From positions 20,977 to 84,976 of the forward strand of contig CAJUEY010000010.1 of the NCBI GenBank assembly GCA_910585825.1: a stretch of 64,000 bases of DNA, read 5' to 3'. The notes below the pieces were generated by a model. The model ran no database searches and was not told where the DNA came from. It worked only from the letters and a program-made list of their open reading frames with translations. This document shows, piece after piece, positions 55,001-63,149 of this stretch; positions within the stretch are counted from its first letter, which is position 1; each line of letters opens with the position of its first letter. The DNA is from an uncultured Lachnospiraceae bacterium (GTDB lineage: Bacteria > Bacillota > Clostridia > Lachnospirales > Lachnospiraceae). The translations under genes were made by a program, and so were the position numbers.

Positions 55001-55014
55001 AGATGGGAAGTTAG
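49003..55014 (+). CDS. Unit B gene 3: giant fibro-slime/CHAP-like surface protein, LPxAG anchored
   Basis: A 2003-residue counterpart of the unit A giant. The domain order is identical: N-terminal export segment, seven C-x5..8-H-x-H-x3-C repeats, CHAP-like domain, two beta-trefoil-like regions, fibro-slime domain (GDDDLWVYIDGVLVLDMG near 1385), Cna-B domains and LPDAGG at 1966. The CHAP catalytic positions are Asp268 and Gln337, the same changes at the same numbers as in unit A. The second half of the protein differs by several short gaps. The start follows AAGGTGAG; the frame open from 48865 lies inside the peptidase gene and is not real. In-frame GTG 48994 is an alternative. Confidence 0.8.
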   Translation: MQKLVKEYLDELDKRQKKNRKIHIAVLLLVIMVVGSVAGVLTQYGVAMTGKAKCGLEEHTHNEKCYETVLICKTAEEEGHTHTAECSYPEELICGKEESEGHTHSAECSYPEELICGQEESEEHEHTPECYQVPEGYACGLEESEGHTHTAECYQAPEGYACGLEEGEGHVHTEECCRRELVCGQEEHTHTDACYTDASADVEDASVWDAQYAAVEWKGIWGEDLAAAAQMQLGYRESADNYIIAADGIHKGYTRYGHFMGDAYIDWDGAFVNFCIYYAGLSASNLFPIEADTAKWCEEFGKIREGNSAYLTASRNYIPQTGDLIFFQREGEETGNQMGIVSACDMETATVRVVEGNSGNEVRENAYSMGESRIVSYLKISELENDFKAPEGGETETAETETAETEDALEEEQKETPKGRTMTVNGPDYTVTVSFPAEAEIPAEAVLEVKEIEPGSDAYQEYFSQSLKAVDAEEISFARFFDVTFLVDGEEIEPSAPVDVTISYADHIDIEEDASGSAVHFSKDGTEVLDAGMDAEEHSFTFTQSSFSVVGTIVAKGTGAYYYKGGVPEDLDGKTFLLETIRDGAHIFLTGNAELNSQGIQGLAGSRIEDLTFVQEPEETNLWTFHKIEETIYHIQNAASGKYLNIDGSNVALEEEACELTVETDSEWITIRRGRYFLDADDSGSVAAKEKKNDNELESWNKFRLFGVGREYHLTAEGEDYRITLDVTAPEGMLDNTEFTAEEITGEAAEIYSRKAQEALNFKEVGFQRFFHLEFDKEVPEELIQISSVTIQYKDNAEGFDINGAGGVVQFQGNHDLVLSNDHMEDTGDAGMAMQSDEIQEEVLSAEIHGEDNAVSADISTLADVGTVWEATTGEFYYQQYTESVDDLDGQDFLITCLHGRGLVMGATETNLTSGTAGLNGVRFAGGNLVNRSESMVLWHFEKQTDGTFYISQKTDEESEERCIQIPDNSTIRIGAAQGLTVTCMDGKIAIRGARDYINSYSGGAQGGFAGWSGLDIGSKLTLYKKIDADVSLEFTMESADLQGNPITEQTSPKIPKQKHITIEGKNPWINFENNHPWPGLSELTGTELKYGFSRVQIVYANSENIKMVQEVDQLYFSGSDDDYDFIFYNNESYVGTFKQNEVKIQNGYRGICRLTPLDVEPTISTKDKIRMRMIDYPGIQFTGWGWTKDNKDVKQGILKPYLEANSYPSFAYEAGTDTGQGQTAAMRKFDSGFPELYGTETLQDYFAAATDADNLFREDKYINEGYYEYNSTENGASYNTETGKFTVYKQLTTTVNGTEALAGKGQFLPYNTFDTSRNISVGRNLYTAQGAPLSPDHERYGENLYLPDQAVNYNFGMELSTEFYQMQNGKVGAVPMRYEFSGDDDLWVYIDGVLVLDMGGSHDARSGYIDFSTGEVFVQGVETTSLYELFENACEAAAQGASREIIDDLNDKLAPSNWKTVNGNKIFADYTKHDFKMWYMEREMGASNLEVRFNLPVIPPGEVQVEKRLSNTVQGEYTNEKFDFQIYLQPLADDWTSGTDEDYKEVNESEYKLLNQALYGEGRTDVKAYVIQSNGSRESVELPADGIFHLYPGERLALEGLKKNRKYYVRELNMDYNKYSGINLDQIVLDENGEEKAETKRVELEPGTDYADTDTRVVGERVYILINNECSEKNRNALIIKKELVYGDSGGDTYDFRVWLEGRDGELKLYEGNYYLNVNPNEIDDDAEMRRTQEPGIISGISPDDTVVIKDILAGTGFLVEEVDPGPRYDKPAYDLEYQQRETNSPSAAPDEVPGETEDESPSRAAAVNQQTKMGTMQLGMDAKVTVKNRRLDECTWKIIKKSEAKSGSFLEAVFELVSTETGGKTYYGKSSRDDGVITWYREGDCTPPQQIQIGDLEIGTYRLTEIEASPGYSLSADIWNVTIEEGYRVKIAGQEPIVNELSGTNGIKIEESVYTFYNTPVYELPDAGGRGIYWYSIGGMLFMIAGALILYKNKCRKEMGS

Positions 55015-55029
55015 AAAATGAATCAACTT

Positions 55030-55056
55030 ATGGCAGTTCCTGTACTGCACGGAACC
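55030..55056 (+). promoter_or_regulatory. Conserved intergenic block, giant gene to pilin (unit B)
   Basis: TGGCAGT, six bases, then ACTGCACGGAACC, matching 39365-39391. Here GCAGT pairs exactly with ACTGC, so the small stem is kept by sequence change on one side. Confidence 0.45.
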
Positions 55057-55100
55057 GATGTGGGAATTCAGAATACTTATATTCAAAAAGGAGAAGGAAA

Positions 55101-56792
55101 ATGAGAAAAAAGAAGGGTTTATTTGCATTATTATTAACGCTGGCTATGGTGCTTGGAATGTCGATGACGACGTTTGGGGCGGTAGATCCGGTAGATATTG
55201 TGGTAACGGGTGTGAATGCAGACAGTACGGTATCCTATGAGCAGATTATTGAACCGAATCAGAAAACACTCACAGGCTGGGCGTTTACAAATACTTCTGC
55301 GGCAGCAAGTTTTCAAGAAGAAATCAAGAAGGGGGAGGGCAATTCCCAAAAATCGGATCAGATGATTATTGCGGGATTAATCATATCTGTGAATCCCGAG
55401 AATGGAAAAAAGCTTCCGGCAACACTGCAGAAGGACGCGGCATCTATTTCGTCAGAACTTCTTGCGCGGGCATTTCAGGAAGCGGTTTCTGCCGCAGCGT
55501 CTTCGGAAAGTAAAAAAACAGCAGAAGTTGATGGTGCAGATTATAAAATTGAGGCAACCACAGCGGGCGTATATGTCATTCACGCCAAAGACGTCAAAAT
55601 AATGAGCAATGGCAAGGTAACAAGCTGGATCAAATACAATCCAATGGCGTCTTATGTAAGCTTTGCTTATACAAACGGCGCGGTAACATCACTTGACACA
55701 CCGGATGCAGTGGCGGCAAAAAGCGAGGAATTTGAGATTTCTCTTAGTAAAGCGGATAATGAAACAGATAAGGTAACTGCTGTGGGAGACGTAGTGACTT
55801 ATACGATTTCAACGGTTGTTCCGTATATTCCGGATGATGTAAAGGATGAAAACGTATATTTCAATATTGTGGATATGATAAACGGCGCACAGTATGTATC
55901 AGATGAAACAGTAGCGGATGGTCCGGCGCCCAACGGTATGGAAGACAAGGTTGCAACGAAAGAGGGCGATACAGTGCCCGTCAGCATAACATTGGGAGAG
56001 GATTCTGTTGATGGCCCGAAGACAGCCGGCATCATAAATTGTGCGGATGATGGGTATGAATATTCATTTTCCCTTGATTTGAAAGAGATAGCAAAAGATC
56101 GTGCAAATGCCGGAAAAACTCTGGAAATTCAATATAAGGCTTATGTGACTTCAACGGTAATTGACAACTATGCAGAGACGAAACTGAAAACGCAGAATGG
56201 CCAGACAGATCCGGAAGACGGACCGGGAGCGGTTGATAAGATTTATACAGGAACTCTGCAGATGACAAAATACGATGGAGATGCAGGGGAAAATACGACA
56301 GAGACACTTGCCAATGCAAAATTTGTTTTGTACTATAAAAAGGATGATACAACTTATTATGCAGTTACGGAAAAAAATACGGATGATACAATAAAAGTGA
56401 ATAATGTAAAAGTAGATTATATTGTAACCGGATGGACAACGAAGAAACCTGAAGCAGAGGATGCGCTGCTTGTTACTCAGGAAAACGGAACTTTTACGGT
56501 AAAAGGCCTTGAAGATGATAAGGACAGAGAATATAAATTTGAAGAGGTAGAGGCTCCGGAAGGATACAGCTTAAATAACAGCCCTGCAGATATAACATGG
56601 GGCGCCGACAGAAATCAGGCAGATTCGGCAGCAGACAGATTGGGCGTTTCCCAGATATCTGATACCAAGCTTTCCACGCTTCCGTCCACCGGCGGCATCG
56701 GTACGACAATCTTTACCATTGCAGGATGCCTGATCATGATCGCGGCAGCAGGATTGTTCTTCTTAAGCCGCAGAAAATCTGAAAAGAAATAG
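55101..56792 (+). CDS. Unit B gene 4: backbone pilin, LPSTGG
   Basis: A 563-residue major pilin, 50 residues longer than the unit A pilin. The signal peptide (to about residue 27) and the last 37 residues with LPSTGG (527) and its membrane segment are nearly identical to unit A. The shaft between them is strongly different. Shared landmarks are YNPMASYVSFAYT, a VVTYTIST...VPYIP strand region and a Cna-B domain with E-box YKFEEVEAPEGYS. No YPK pilin motif is seen. AAAAAGGAGAAGG precedes ATG 55101; the frame open from 54990 overlaps the giant gene and is rejected. Confidence 0.85.
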   Translation: MRKKKGLFALLLTLAMVLGMSMTTFGAVDPVDIVVTGVNADSTVSYEQIIEPNQKTLTGWAFTNTSAAASFQEEIKKGEGNSQKSDQMIIAGLIISVNPENGKKLPATLQKDAASISSELLARAFQEAVSAAASSESKKTAEVDGADYKIEATTAGVYVIHAKDVKIMSNGKVTSWIKYNPMASYVSFAYTNGAVTSLDTPDAVAAKSEEFEISLSKADNETDKVTAVGDVVTYTISTVVPYIPDDVKDENVYFNIVDMINGAQYVSDETVADGPAPNGMEDKVATKEGDTVPVSITLGEDSVDGPKTAGIINCADDGYEYSFSLDLKEIAKDRANAGKTLEIQYKAYVTSTVIDNYAETKLKTQNGQTDPEDGPGAVDKIYTGTLQMTKYDGDAGENTTETLANAKFVLYYKKDDTTYYAVTEKNTDDTIKVNNVKVDYIVTGWTTKKPEAEDALLVTQENGTFTVKGLEDDKDREYKFEEVEAPEGYSLNNSPADITWGADRNQADSAADRLGVSQISDTKLSTLPSTGGIGTTIFTIAGCLIMIAAAGLFFLSRRKSEKK

Positions 56793-56813
56793 AAACACAG
56801 ACAGAATTACCAT

Positions 56814-56842
56814 ATTCCGGAGCGGGAAATCTGCTCCGGAAT
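56814..56842 (+). promoter_or_regulatory. Conserved hairpin between pilin and sortase genes (unit B)
   Basis: ATTCCGGAGC pairs with GCTCCGGAAT, same position and outer stem as 41015-41043; the inner stem has changed. No T-run follows. Confidence 0.65.
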
Positions 56843-56881
56843 AAAAACAGTTAAAATGATACAACAACAAGGAGAGCCCAG

Positions 56882-57991
56882 ATGAAAAAAAATACAAGTA
56901 AAATATTAATCATAATATTGTTTTTAGCTGGATTCTCCTTGCTGCTGTATCCTTTCATAGCCAATGAATGGAATAATTACAGGCAGAAACGTCTGATCAG
57001 CGCATATGACCAGATGGTTGCCGAAAAGGAAACTGCCGGTGCGATTGATTATGCGGCAGAGAAGGAGGCGGCAATACAATACAACGAAGCGCTTCTTCCA
57101 AGTATACTTCCGGATTCTTTTGCAATTGCAGCGGAGGCCGGCGAGGATGAGGAGTATATGTCCTGTCTGAATATTGCCGGAAACGGTATGATGGGGACTG
57201 TGGAAATTCCCAAAATAAATATCACGCTCCCGGTTTTTCATACAACCGCCAATGAGGTGTTGGAGGCAGCGGCGGGGCATTTAGAAGGAAGCTCCCTTCC
57301 GATTGGAGGAGAAGGCACCCATGCAGTTATTTCCGCTCACAGGGGTCTGCCCAGCGCAGCATTGTTTACAGATTTGGATAAGCTGGAGAAAACAGATCAT
57401 TTTTTGCTGCATATTCTGGATGAGACCCTTTGTTATGAAGTAGACCAGATTCTGGTTGTAGAGCCGAAAGAAACAGAAAACCTGGCGGTGGAGGAGGGAA
57501 TGGATTTGGTAACCCTTCTGACCTGTACGCCTTATGGCGTAAACAGCCACAGGCTTTTGGTACGGGGGCACAGGGTTCCATATGAACCGGAGCTTTTTGC
57601 AGATGAAACAGTGCCTCTTGCAAATATGAGCTTACATACGAGTTACCTTTTGTGGGTAATTGCAGGAATTTTAATTACAGCGATATTCTGCTTTTTCCTC
57701 TACCGAAGGGAACGCCGTCTTGCAGCGCAGGCTGTGGGCAAAAAAGATGTGGAAGAAACAGCGCCGCAGGATGATAAAACGGCAGTGGGAGAAGAATGGG
57801 CATTGCAGAGTGCCGATGCAGAAATTGGAGAAGAACAGACGCCGCAGAAGGATGAAAAAGAAACTGAAAAAGAATATTCTCCGAGTCAGGAGGAGTTGGA
57901 TGAATGGCTGCGTGAAAGTGAAAAGGTAGAAGTGCAGGAGCTTAGTCAATGGCTCCAGGTGAAGAAAGGGACCGAGGAGGATAAATTATGA
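56882..57991 (+). CDS. Unit B gene 5: class C-like sortase with acidic C-terminal extension
   Basis: A 369-residue sortase. The first ~285 residues follow the unit A gene 5 enzyme: membrane segments near both ends, His153, Cys215 and the LLVRGHR arginine. It then adds about 82 mostly Glu/Lys/Gln residues on the cytoplasmic side (for example EELDEWLRESEKVEVQELSQ). The extension is absent from unit A and looks disordered to helical. It could dock cytoplasmic partners such as the coiled-coil protein. The stop overlaps gene 6 by 4 bases. Confidence 0.9.
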   Translation: MKKNTSKILIIILFLAGFSLLLYPFIANEWNNYRQKRLISAYDQMVAEKETAGAIDYAAEKEAAIQYNEALLPSILPDSFAIAAEAGEDEEYMSCLNIAGNGMMGTVEIPKINITLPVFHTTANEVLEAAAGHLEGSSLPIGGEGTHAVISAHRGLPSAALFTDLDKLEKTDHFLLHILDETLCYEVDQILVVEPKETENLAVEEGMDLVTLLTCTPYGVNSHRLLVRGHRVPYEPELFADETVPLANMSLHTSYLLWVIAGILITAIFCFFLYRRERRLAAQAVGKKDVEETAPQDDKTAVGEEWALQSADAEIGEEQTPQKDEKETEKEYSPSQEELDEWLRESEKVEVQELSQWLQVKKGTEEDKL

Positions 57992-58863
57992 TGAGAAAAT
58001 TGTCTTCATTTTTCTTTGGACTGCTATTTCTTGCAGGGTTTGGGATACTTGCATATCCTACGATTTCCAATCAGTGGAATACTTACCGCCAGTCAAAGCT
58101 GATTTCCGATTATGATACGGCGATTGACAAGATGGAGGAAGAGGATTTTACAGAAGCATGGGAAGAGGCAAAAGCTTATAACCGGACATTTTTACAGAAC
58201 AGTATAACGACAGATGTATTTGGGATCAATGGTTCTGACGATATAACAGACACAGAGTACTGGAAGGTATTGAATGTTACCGGGAGCGGCATTATGGGTT
58301 ATATCACAATCCCAAAAATCAATATTAAGCTTTCCATTTACCACGGGACGGCGGAGGATGTGCTGAACACAGGCGTCGGACATATGAACGGCACCAAACT
58401 TCCCATTGGCGGGGAGAGCAGTCACAGCGTTCTTTCCGCCCACAGAGGCCTGCCCAGTGCAAAGCTTTTTTCGGATATTGACCAGCTGGAAAAGGGAGAC
58501 AGATTTTATCTGCATATTCTGGATGAGGATCTGGCATATGAGGTGGATCAGATTTTTCCTATGATTGATAAAGAGGATTATGATGCGCTGGAAGAAGCGG
58601 TGAAAGTGGAAGAAGGGCAGGATTATGTAACGCTGTTTACCTGTACCCCTTATGGAGTGAACAGCCACCGCCTGCTGGTGAGAGGGCACAGAGTTTCCTA
58701 TGACGGAGAGCTGGAATCTACGCCTGTAGAGTCGATGGTACAGGCGATTCAAAATTATTATATGCTGTATCTTTTGTTTGGCCTTGGACTGACTGTATTG
58801 GTGATTCTGATTATGCACCGTGTAATGAAAAGGAAGAAAAAGCGCAGGGAGGGAGAGAGTTGA
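57988..58863 (+). CDS. Unit B gene 6: class C-like sortase
   Basis: A 291-residue sortase of the same length as its unit A counterpart and highly similar to it throughout. His152 is in SAHRGLPSA, Cys219 in LFTCTPYGVN and Arg in LLVRGHRV. Two membrane segments. No DP[WFY] lid. Two ATG codons stand in tandem at 57988 and 57991 after GAGGAGG; the first overlaps the previous stop. This is among the best conserved genes of the unit, suggesting a shared attachment substrate. Confidence 0.9.
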   Translation: MMRKLSSFFFGLLFLAGFGILAYPTISNQWNTYRQSKLISDYDTAIDKMEEEDFTEAWEEAKAYNRTFLQNSITTDVFGINGSDDITDTEYWKVLNVTGSGIMGYITIPKINIKLSIYHGTAEDVLNTGVGHMNGTKLPIGGESSHSVLSAHRGLPSAKLFSDIDQLEKGDRFYLHILDEDLAYEVDQIFPMIDKEDYDALEEAVKVEEGQDYVTLFTCTPYGVNSHRLLVRGHRVSYDGELESTPVESMVQAIQNYYMLYLLFGLGLTVLVILIMHRVMKRKKKRREGES

Positions 58864-59945
58864 GGAAAAGTAAAAAAATAAAAAAGGGATATATACTGGC
58901 TTTGGCAGCATTACTGCTGCTGCCTTGCATAAATATTCTGCAGGCACAGGCAGCCAGGGAAATTGTTTTGGATCAGGAATGCAGTCTTACGGTTTCTGTA
59001 GAAGTGGGAGCGGAGTCGGGAAGCAACGACGAATATCTGGGAGATTTGAATCAGATGTCTATTCCGGTGTCCGTATACCGAGTGGCAGATGTAGATATTA
59101 CAGGTCAGAAATATACGCCGACAGAGGCATTTAAACAAATGAATTTCAGCGGAATCAGCGGAAATGATTCGACTGTTACGGCAGAGAAATGGCAGGAGCT
59201 TGCAGCCCGGGCGGAGGAAATACGAAAAGCAGAAGGAGTAGAAGCGGCAGATACAAAAACGATCGAGAGTGTGGAAGGAAGCGGTAAAGCAGCCCAGGCA
59301 TCCATTACAGGTCTTTTGCCCGGATTGTATCTGATTGTGCCTGAGGAAGCCTATAATCCGGATTATACAGTTCAATATACTTTTACGCCATATCTAACGG
59401 CTCTTCCCGGCAGTTCTTATACTTTGACAGGAGCAGGAAGCGACGAATGGGAATATGATGCAGTAATTGGTTTGAAACCGGAGGCTGTTCCTCAGTTTGG
59501 AAGACTGAATATTACAAAGGAATTACAGAATTATAATGAGACGCTGGGACCGACGACCTTTGTATTTCGTATTACCGGAGTAGACAAAAACGGTACGGTA
59601 CAATATGAAGAAGTAGAGAGTATGACTTATACTGCGGCTGGAAGCAATACGATTACTCTGGAAAAGATTCCGGCGGGATTGACAGTGACGGTAGAGGAGA
59701 TTTATTCCGGCGCAAGCTATACGGTGTCCGGCTCTAAAGAAGAGACCGTTGTGATTTGGTCGGATGCCGCTGTGGCTGCCGGGAAGGAAGGCGCATCAGA
59801 AGCATCCGCTGCGTTTCGCAACTGTTACAATGGAGGCAACCGGGGCGGATATGGCGTAACGAATCACTTTGAATTGGATGGAATGGAGTCTGACGGAACG
59901 CGTAAATGGACATGGGAGAATCCTACCGGTTCGGCGGAACAATAA
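58860..59945 (+). CDS. Unit B gene 7: exported Cna-B protein without anchor
   Basis: A 361-residue counterpart of 42816. The signal peptide ends near QAAREI. The pilin-like first domain (GLYLIVPEEAYNPDYTVQYT) and the Cna-B/DUF7601-type second domain (LNITKELQNYNETLGPTTF) are kept, as is the Gly-rich tail NGGNRGGYGVTNHF. No sorting signal. The TTG start again sits in TTGA at the sortase stop, after GGGAGGG, so an inefficient coupled start is a conserved property. Confidence 0.75.
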   Translation: MRKSKKIKKGYILALAALLLLPCINILQAQAAREIVLDQECSLTVSVEVGAESGSNDEYLGDLNQMSIPVSVYRVADVDITGQKYTPTEAFKQMNFSGISGNDSTVTAEKWQELAARAEEIRKAEGVEAADTKTIESVEGSGKAAQASITGLLPGLYLIVPEEAYNPDYTVQYTFTPYLTALPGSSYTLTGAGSDEWEYDAVIGLKPEAVPQFGRLNITKELQNYNETLGPTTFVFRITGVDKNGTVQYEEVESMTYTAAGSNTITLEKIPAGLTVTVEEIYSGASYTVSGSKEETVVIWSDAAVAAGKEGASEASAAFRNCYNGGNRGGYGVTNHFELDGMESDGTRKWTWENPTGSAEQ

Positions 59946-60015
59946 GAAATATTCGTTGGATATTCCTTTATGTGCTGAAAAGACGCACAAATAGCAGAAA
60001 GGAGCTGCGATAAAA

Positions 60016-60567
60016 ATGAAAAAGGGAGCGGGCAGAAAAATCATATTTGCCATGTCGGCAGCCGCGCTTTGTATGGCAGGCGCATTGACGATAGAACATG
60101 CATCGGCATATTTTACAACCTATGTGTCTGCGGGAGGCAGCCAGACCGTGCATCTGGGTTCTCAGACAACGATTCATGAAGAGTTAAGTCGTATGACAAA
60201 GCATGTTTCCATTAAAAATACATCACAGATCAATGACTGTTTTGTCCGGGTAAAAGTATTTGCGGGCAAAGATGTTGACGTTGTCTGTAAGGATAAAAGC
60301 GAAAGCGGGAGACTCTGGACATATTCCAGACAAGACGATTACTGGTACTATAGTCCGATTCTTCCGGCAGGAGAGAGTACAGAGATTTTGGACGTAGAAG
60401 TCAGTCCGCAGGAGGAGCTTGACCGGGACAGCTTTAATGTGGTGGTGATTCAGGAATGCACACCGGTTATTTATGATGAGGCAGGAAACCCATCTGCAGA
60501 TTGGAATACAGTTTATGCAGATTATCAGGAGACTGCCGGAGTACAGGGAGAGGAGGCTGACCGATAA
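60016..60567 (+). CDS. Unit B gene 8: TasA/CalY-like small exported protein
   Basis: A 183-residue counterpart of 43893, same length. The signal peptide is followed by SAYFTTYVSAGGSQTVHLG. The core NTSQINDCFVRVKVF and WYYSPILPAGEST are retained. AAAGGAGCTGCG precedes the ATG. A 70-bp gap to gene 7 holds nothing recognisable; in unit A the gap is only 12 bp. Expected substrate of the SipW-like peptidase. Confidence 0.7.
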   Translation: MKKGAGRKIIFAMSAAALCMAGALTIEHASAYFTTYVSAGGSQTVHLGSQTTIHEELSRMTKHVSIKNTSQINDCFVRVKVFAGKDVDVVCKDKSESGRLWTYSRQDDYWYYSPILPAGESTEILDVEVSPQEELDRDSFNVVVIQECTPVIYDEAGNPSADWNTVYADYQETAGVQGEEADR

Positions 60568-61295
60568 TGGCAAAGAAAAAGCTGACGTATCTGATGCTGG
60601 CATCGGCGGTTCTGCTTCTTTTGAGCAGCGCAGTGGGAAGCACCAGAGCGGCGCTGACATATTACAGTGAAAATTATGTAGCAAAGATTACGGTTTCCCA
60701 GATTGGAGTAAGCCTGTTGGAAAATGGAGAAATTGTCAGCAGCCGGGATTATAATAAGAATGAGTGGAAAGTCAACACAAATAAAGGAGCCGGCTCTACA
60801 AGCGGCGAACTGCTTTCCAATATGCTGGGCCAGGAGGAAAAGCTGGCTCTGAACAAAAAATATGATGAGAAACTGACTGTAAAAAACAGCGGCTCCATTG
60901 ATGAATATGTAAGAGTGCGCATTTACAGATATTGGATGAAGAACGGACAGAAAGTAACGACGCTTTCTCCGGATATGATTGATTTAAATTTGGTAAATAC
61001 AGACCAATGGATCAAAAATCCCAACAATACGGCAGAATGTGTGGAGCTGTTTTATAAAGGAATTTTACCCACAGGAAAAGAGACAAAACCTTTTGCGGAT
61101 ACAATCCGTATTGACGGAAAACTGGCGTCGGAAGCAGCAATAGAAACAAACGGCGATACGATTAAGACGGTATATAAATATGACGGTGTGGAATTTCATG
61201 TGGATGTAGAGGTGGATGCAGTGCAGACGCACAATGCCCAGGATGCGATGAAAAGCGCATGGGGCGTGGATGCATCCGGTCTTGGAATTCTTTAA
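60567..61295 (+). CDS. Unit B gene 9: second TasA-like exported protein
   Basis: A 242-residue counterpart of 44444, same length and the same TAATG junction. The post-signal region reads STRAALTYYSENYVAKITVS. LTVKNSGSIDEYVRVRIYRY and the final MKSAWGVDASGLGIL are conserved. It is one of the best conserved surface proteins of the pair, in contrast to the pilin. No sorting motif. Confidence 0.7.
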   Translation: MAKKKLTYLMLASAVLLLLSSAVGSTRAALTYYSENYVAKITVSQIGVSLLENGEIVSSRDYNKNEWKVNTNKGAGSTSGELLSNMLGQEEKLALNKKYDEKLTVKNSGSIDEYVRVRIYRYWMKNGQKVTTLSPDMIDLNLVNTDQWIKNPNNTAECVELFYKGILPTGKETKPFADTIRIDGKLASEAAIETNGDTIKTVYKYDGVEFHVDVEVDAVQTHNAQDAMKSAWGVDASGLGIL

Positions 61296-61309
61296 AGGAG
61301 GCGGGGAGA

Positions 61310-62083
61310 ATGAAAAATAAGTGGAAATTAATAAGCCTTATGACAGTTTTGATTTTCATCCTTGCATCGTCTGTGTTGGTTTTCGCGGAAGACAGACAGG
61401 GGCCCTCCGGGTGGCAGGTAGTCTTTGACGGAAAAAAGCTGGAAAGTAATTTTACATCTGCAGACATGAGCAATGAAGCAAATGCCATGCAGCCGGGAGA
61501 TTCGGTGGAGTTTACGGTTACGATTAAAAATACTTTTGACGGACAGGCAGACTGGTATATGAAAAACGAGGTGCTGGAGTCATTGGAGGATGCCGGAAAT
61601 GCTGCAGGCGGTGCATATGATTATCTTTTGACTTATACAGATGCCAAAGGACAGACGACAACTCTTTATTCCAGTGAAAAATTCGGTGGAGAAGGCAAAA
61701 TTAACGGAGTCGGACTGCATGGAGCAGCACAGACTCTTCAAAACTATTTTTATCTGGACCGAATGGGAAACGGGGAATCAGGCATCGTAAAGCTTAAGGT
61801 GGCATTGGATGGAGAAACGCTTGTCAATGATTATCAGAATACGCTGGCAAGGCTGCAGATGGATTTTGCCATAGAGCTGGTTTCTTCAGGGGGAGGCACC
61901 GTTCCTGGAGATCCGACGGGGTTGAGCACAGACCGGACTGCTGTAAAAACCGGTGATGATACAAAAATTATGCGGTATGTAATTTTGCTGTTTAGTTCCG
62001 GGATGATACTTTTAATAGGAGGAATCCTTATGCTCCGCAGCCAGCAGGAAGAAGAGGCAGAAAGAGGGGAGAAAGCAGTATGA
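61310..62083 (+). CDS. Unit B gene 10: exported protein with KTGD-type C-terminal anchor
   Basis: A 257-residue counterpart of 45187. The ATG at 61310 follows AAAGGAGGCGGGG; a longer frame from 61259 runs into gene 9. Signal peptide to VFAEDR, TasA/Ig-like core (SVEFTVTIKNTFDGQADWYM), shorter linker, then AVKTGDD, a membrane segment and a charged tail. The KTGD motif being kept in both copies argues it is functional. Confidence 0.7.
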   Translation: MKNKWKLISLMTVLIFILASSVLVFAEDRQGPSGWQVVFDGKKLESNFTSADMSNEANAMQPGDSVEFTVTIKNTFDGQADWYMKNEVLESLEDAGNAAGGAYDYLLTYTDAKGQTTTLYSSEKFGGEGKINGVGLHGAAQTLQNYFYLDRMGNGESGIVKLKVALDGETLVNDYQNTLARLQMDFAIELVSSGGGTVPGDPTGLSTDRTAVKTGDDTKIMRYVILLFSSGMILLIGGILMLRSQQEEEAERGEKAV

Positions 62084-63147
62084 GATGGTTAAGAAAGATA
62101 TGCGTGAGTGTTCTGTTTTTTTCTCTTATGATAGCTGCAGACAGCCATACACTGGCTGCGGCAGAAGAATATACCTACACGGTGCGCCTGTATGCGGGGA
62201 ACCAGGGAGTGATTGCCAGTGGAGGAGTTGCTGTCAAATCCCAGTCGGCGAGTATTTCATCCAAAAAAGATTGTGTGGAAATCAGCGGATTGAAATACGG
62301 CGATATGGTGTATATCCGCCCTCAGGAGGCAGTGAAGGTTACAGATGAAAGATATTACATAAGAGGAGTCAGAAGATCCGGAAGAGATAACGCAAAGTCA
62401 GAATCTCCGACATTCTATGTGGCATGTGACAGAGATTATGTAGCAGCGTACGGCGTGAAGGGCGATATGGCGTCATACACAGTCAATTATCAGGACGAAT
62501 CAGGCAATACACTGATGAAGAGCGATACTTATTATGGAAATATCGGAGAACGGCAGTATGTATCTTCCCGTTATATCGAAGGGTATCAGCCGAAGTCCTT
62601 AAATATGGTAAAAACGTTGTCAGCCAATGCAGCAGAGAATGTATTTACGTTTCAGTATACACGGGTCACTGCAGGAGCAGCGGAAACGCCGGGAACATCT
62701 ACGCCTCCTCCGGCAGCGCCCACAACGACCACTGCGGCATCAACTACGACGACTGACGGAAACGCAGGAACGCCGGGAGCAAATGATGGGGCAGACGCCG
62801 GAGACGGCGGCGAGAATGCCGAAGCACAGGATGCAGATGCCGGCGGCGATGCCGCAGACGCCGAAGAAACACTTCCGGGAGGAGACGCCGATGTGTCCCT
62901 TCCGGACGAAGAAGTTCCTCTGGATCAGCAGAACTTAGAGGATTTGGATGACGGCGAGGTTCCCATGGCAGATGTGAAACTGGAGCAGGGCACAGTGATG
63001 GGTTATACGCCTGTTTATATCGGCATCGGCGCAACAGCAGCAGCGGCATTGGCAGCAGCGGCGGTATATCTGCGCAAAAGACAGAAGAAACTGTCCGTAA
63101 AATCAGTGGGAAAGGAGAGCGGCAGAGAAACTGATCCTAAAAAATAA
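62080..63147 (+). CDS. Unit B gene 11: MucBP-like membrane-anchored surface protein
   Basis: A 355-residue counterpart of 45960, again starting in an ATGA overlap. The export signal ends near LAAAEEY. The N-terminal domain and the MucBP-like domain (VNYQDESGNTLMKSDTYYG) are conserved. The Thr/Ala/Asp-rich stalk differs in order and length. VSLPDEEVPLDQQNLEDLDD leads to a membrane segment and basic tail. No LPxTG. Confidence 0.7.
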   Translation: MRWLRKICVSVLFFSLMIAADSHTLAAAEEYTYTVRLYAGNQGVIASGGVAVKSQSASISSKKDCVEISGLKYGDMVYIRPQEAVKVTDERYYIRGVRRSGRDNAKSESPTFYVACDRDYVAAYGVKGDMASYTVNYQDESGNTLMKSDTYYGNIGERQYVSSRYIEGYQPKSLNMVKTLSANAAENVFTFQYTRVTAGAAETPGTSTPPPAAPTTTTAASTTTTDGNAGTPGANDGADAGDGGENAEAQDADAGGDAADAEETLPGGDADVSLPDEEVPLDQQNLEDLDDGEVPMADVKLEQGTVMGYTPVYIGIGATAAAALAAAAVYLRKRQKKLSVKSVGKESGRETDPKK

Positions 63148-63149
63148 TT

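Noticed and set aside
54990..55100. Longer start for the unit B pilin
   Set aside because: It overlaps the giant gene and lacks a signal peptide; ATG 55101 has a ribosome site and gives the same N-terminus as unit A.
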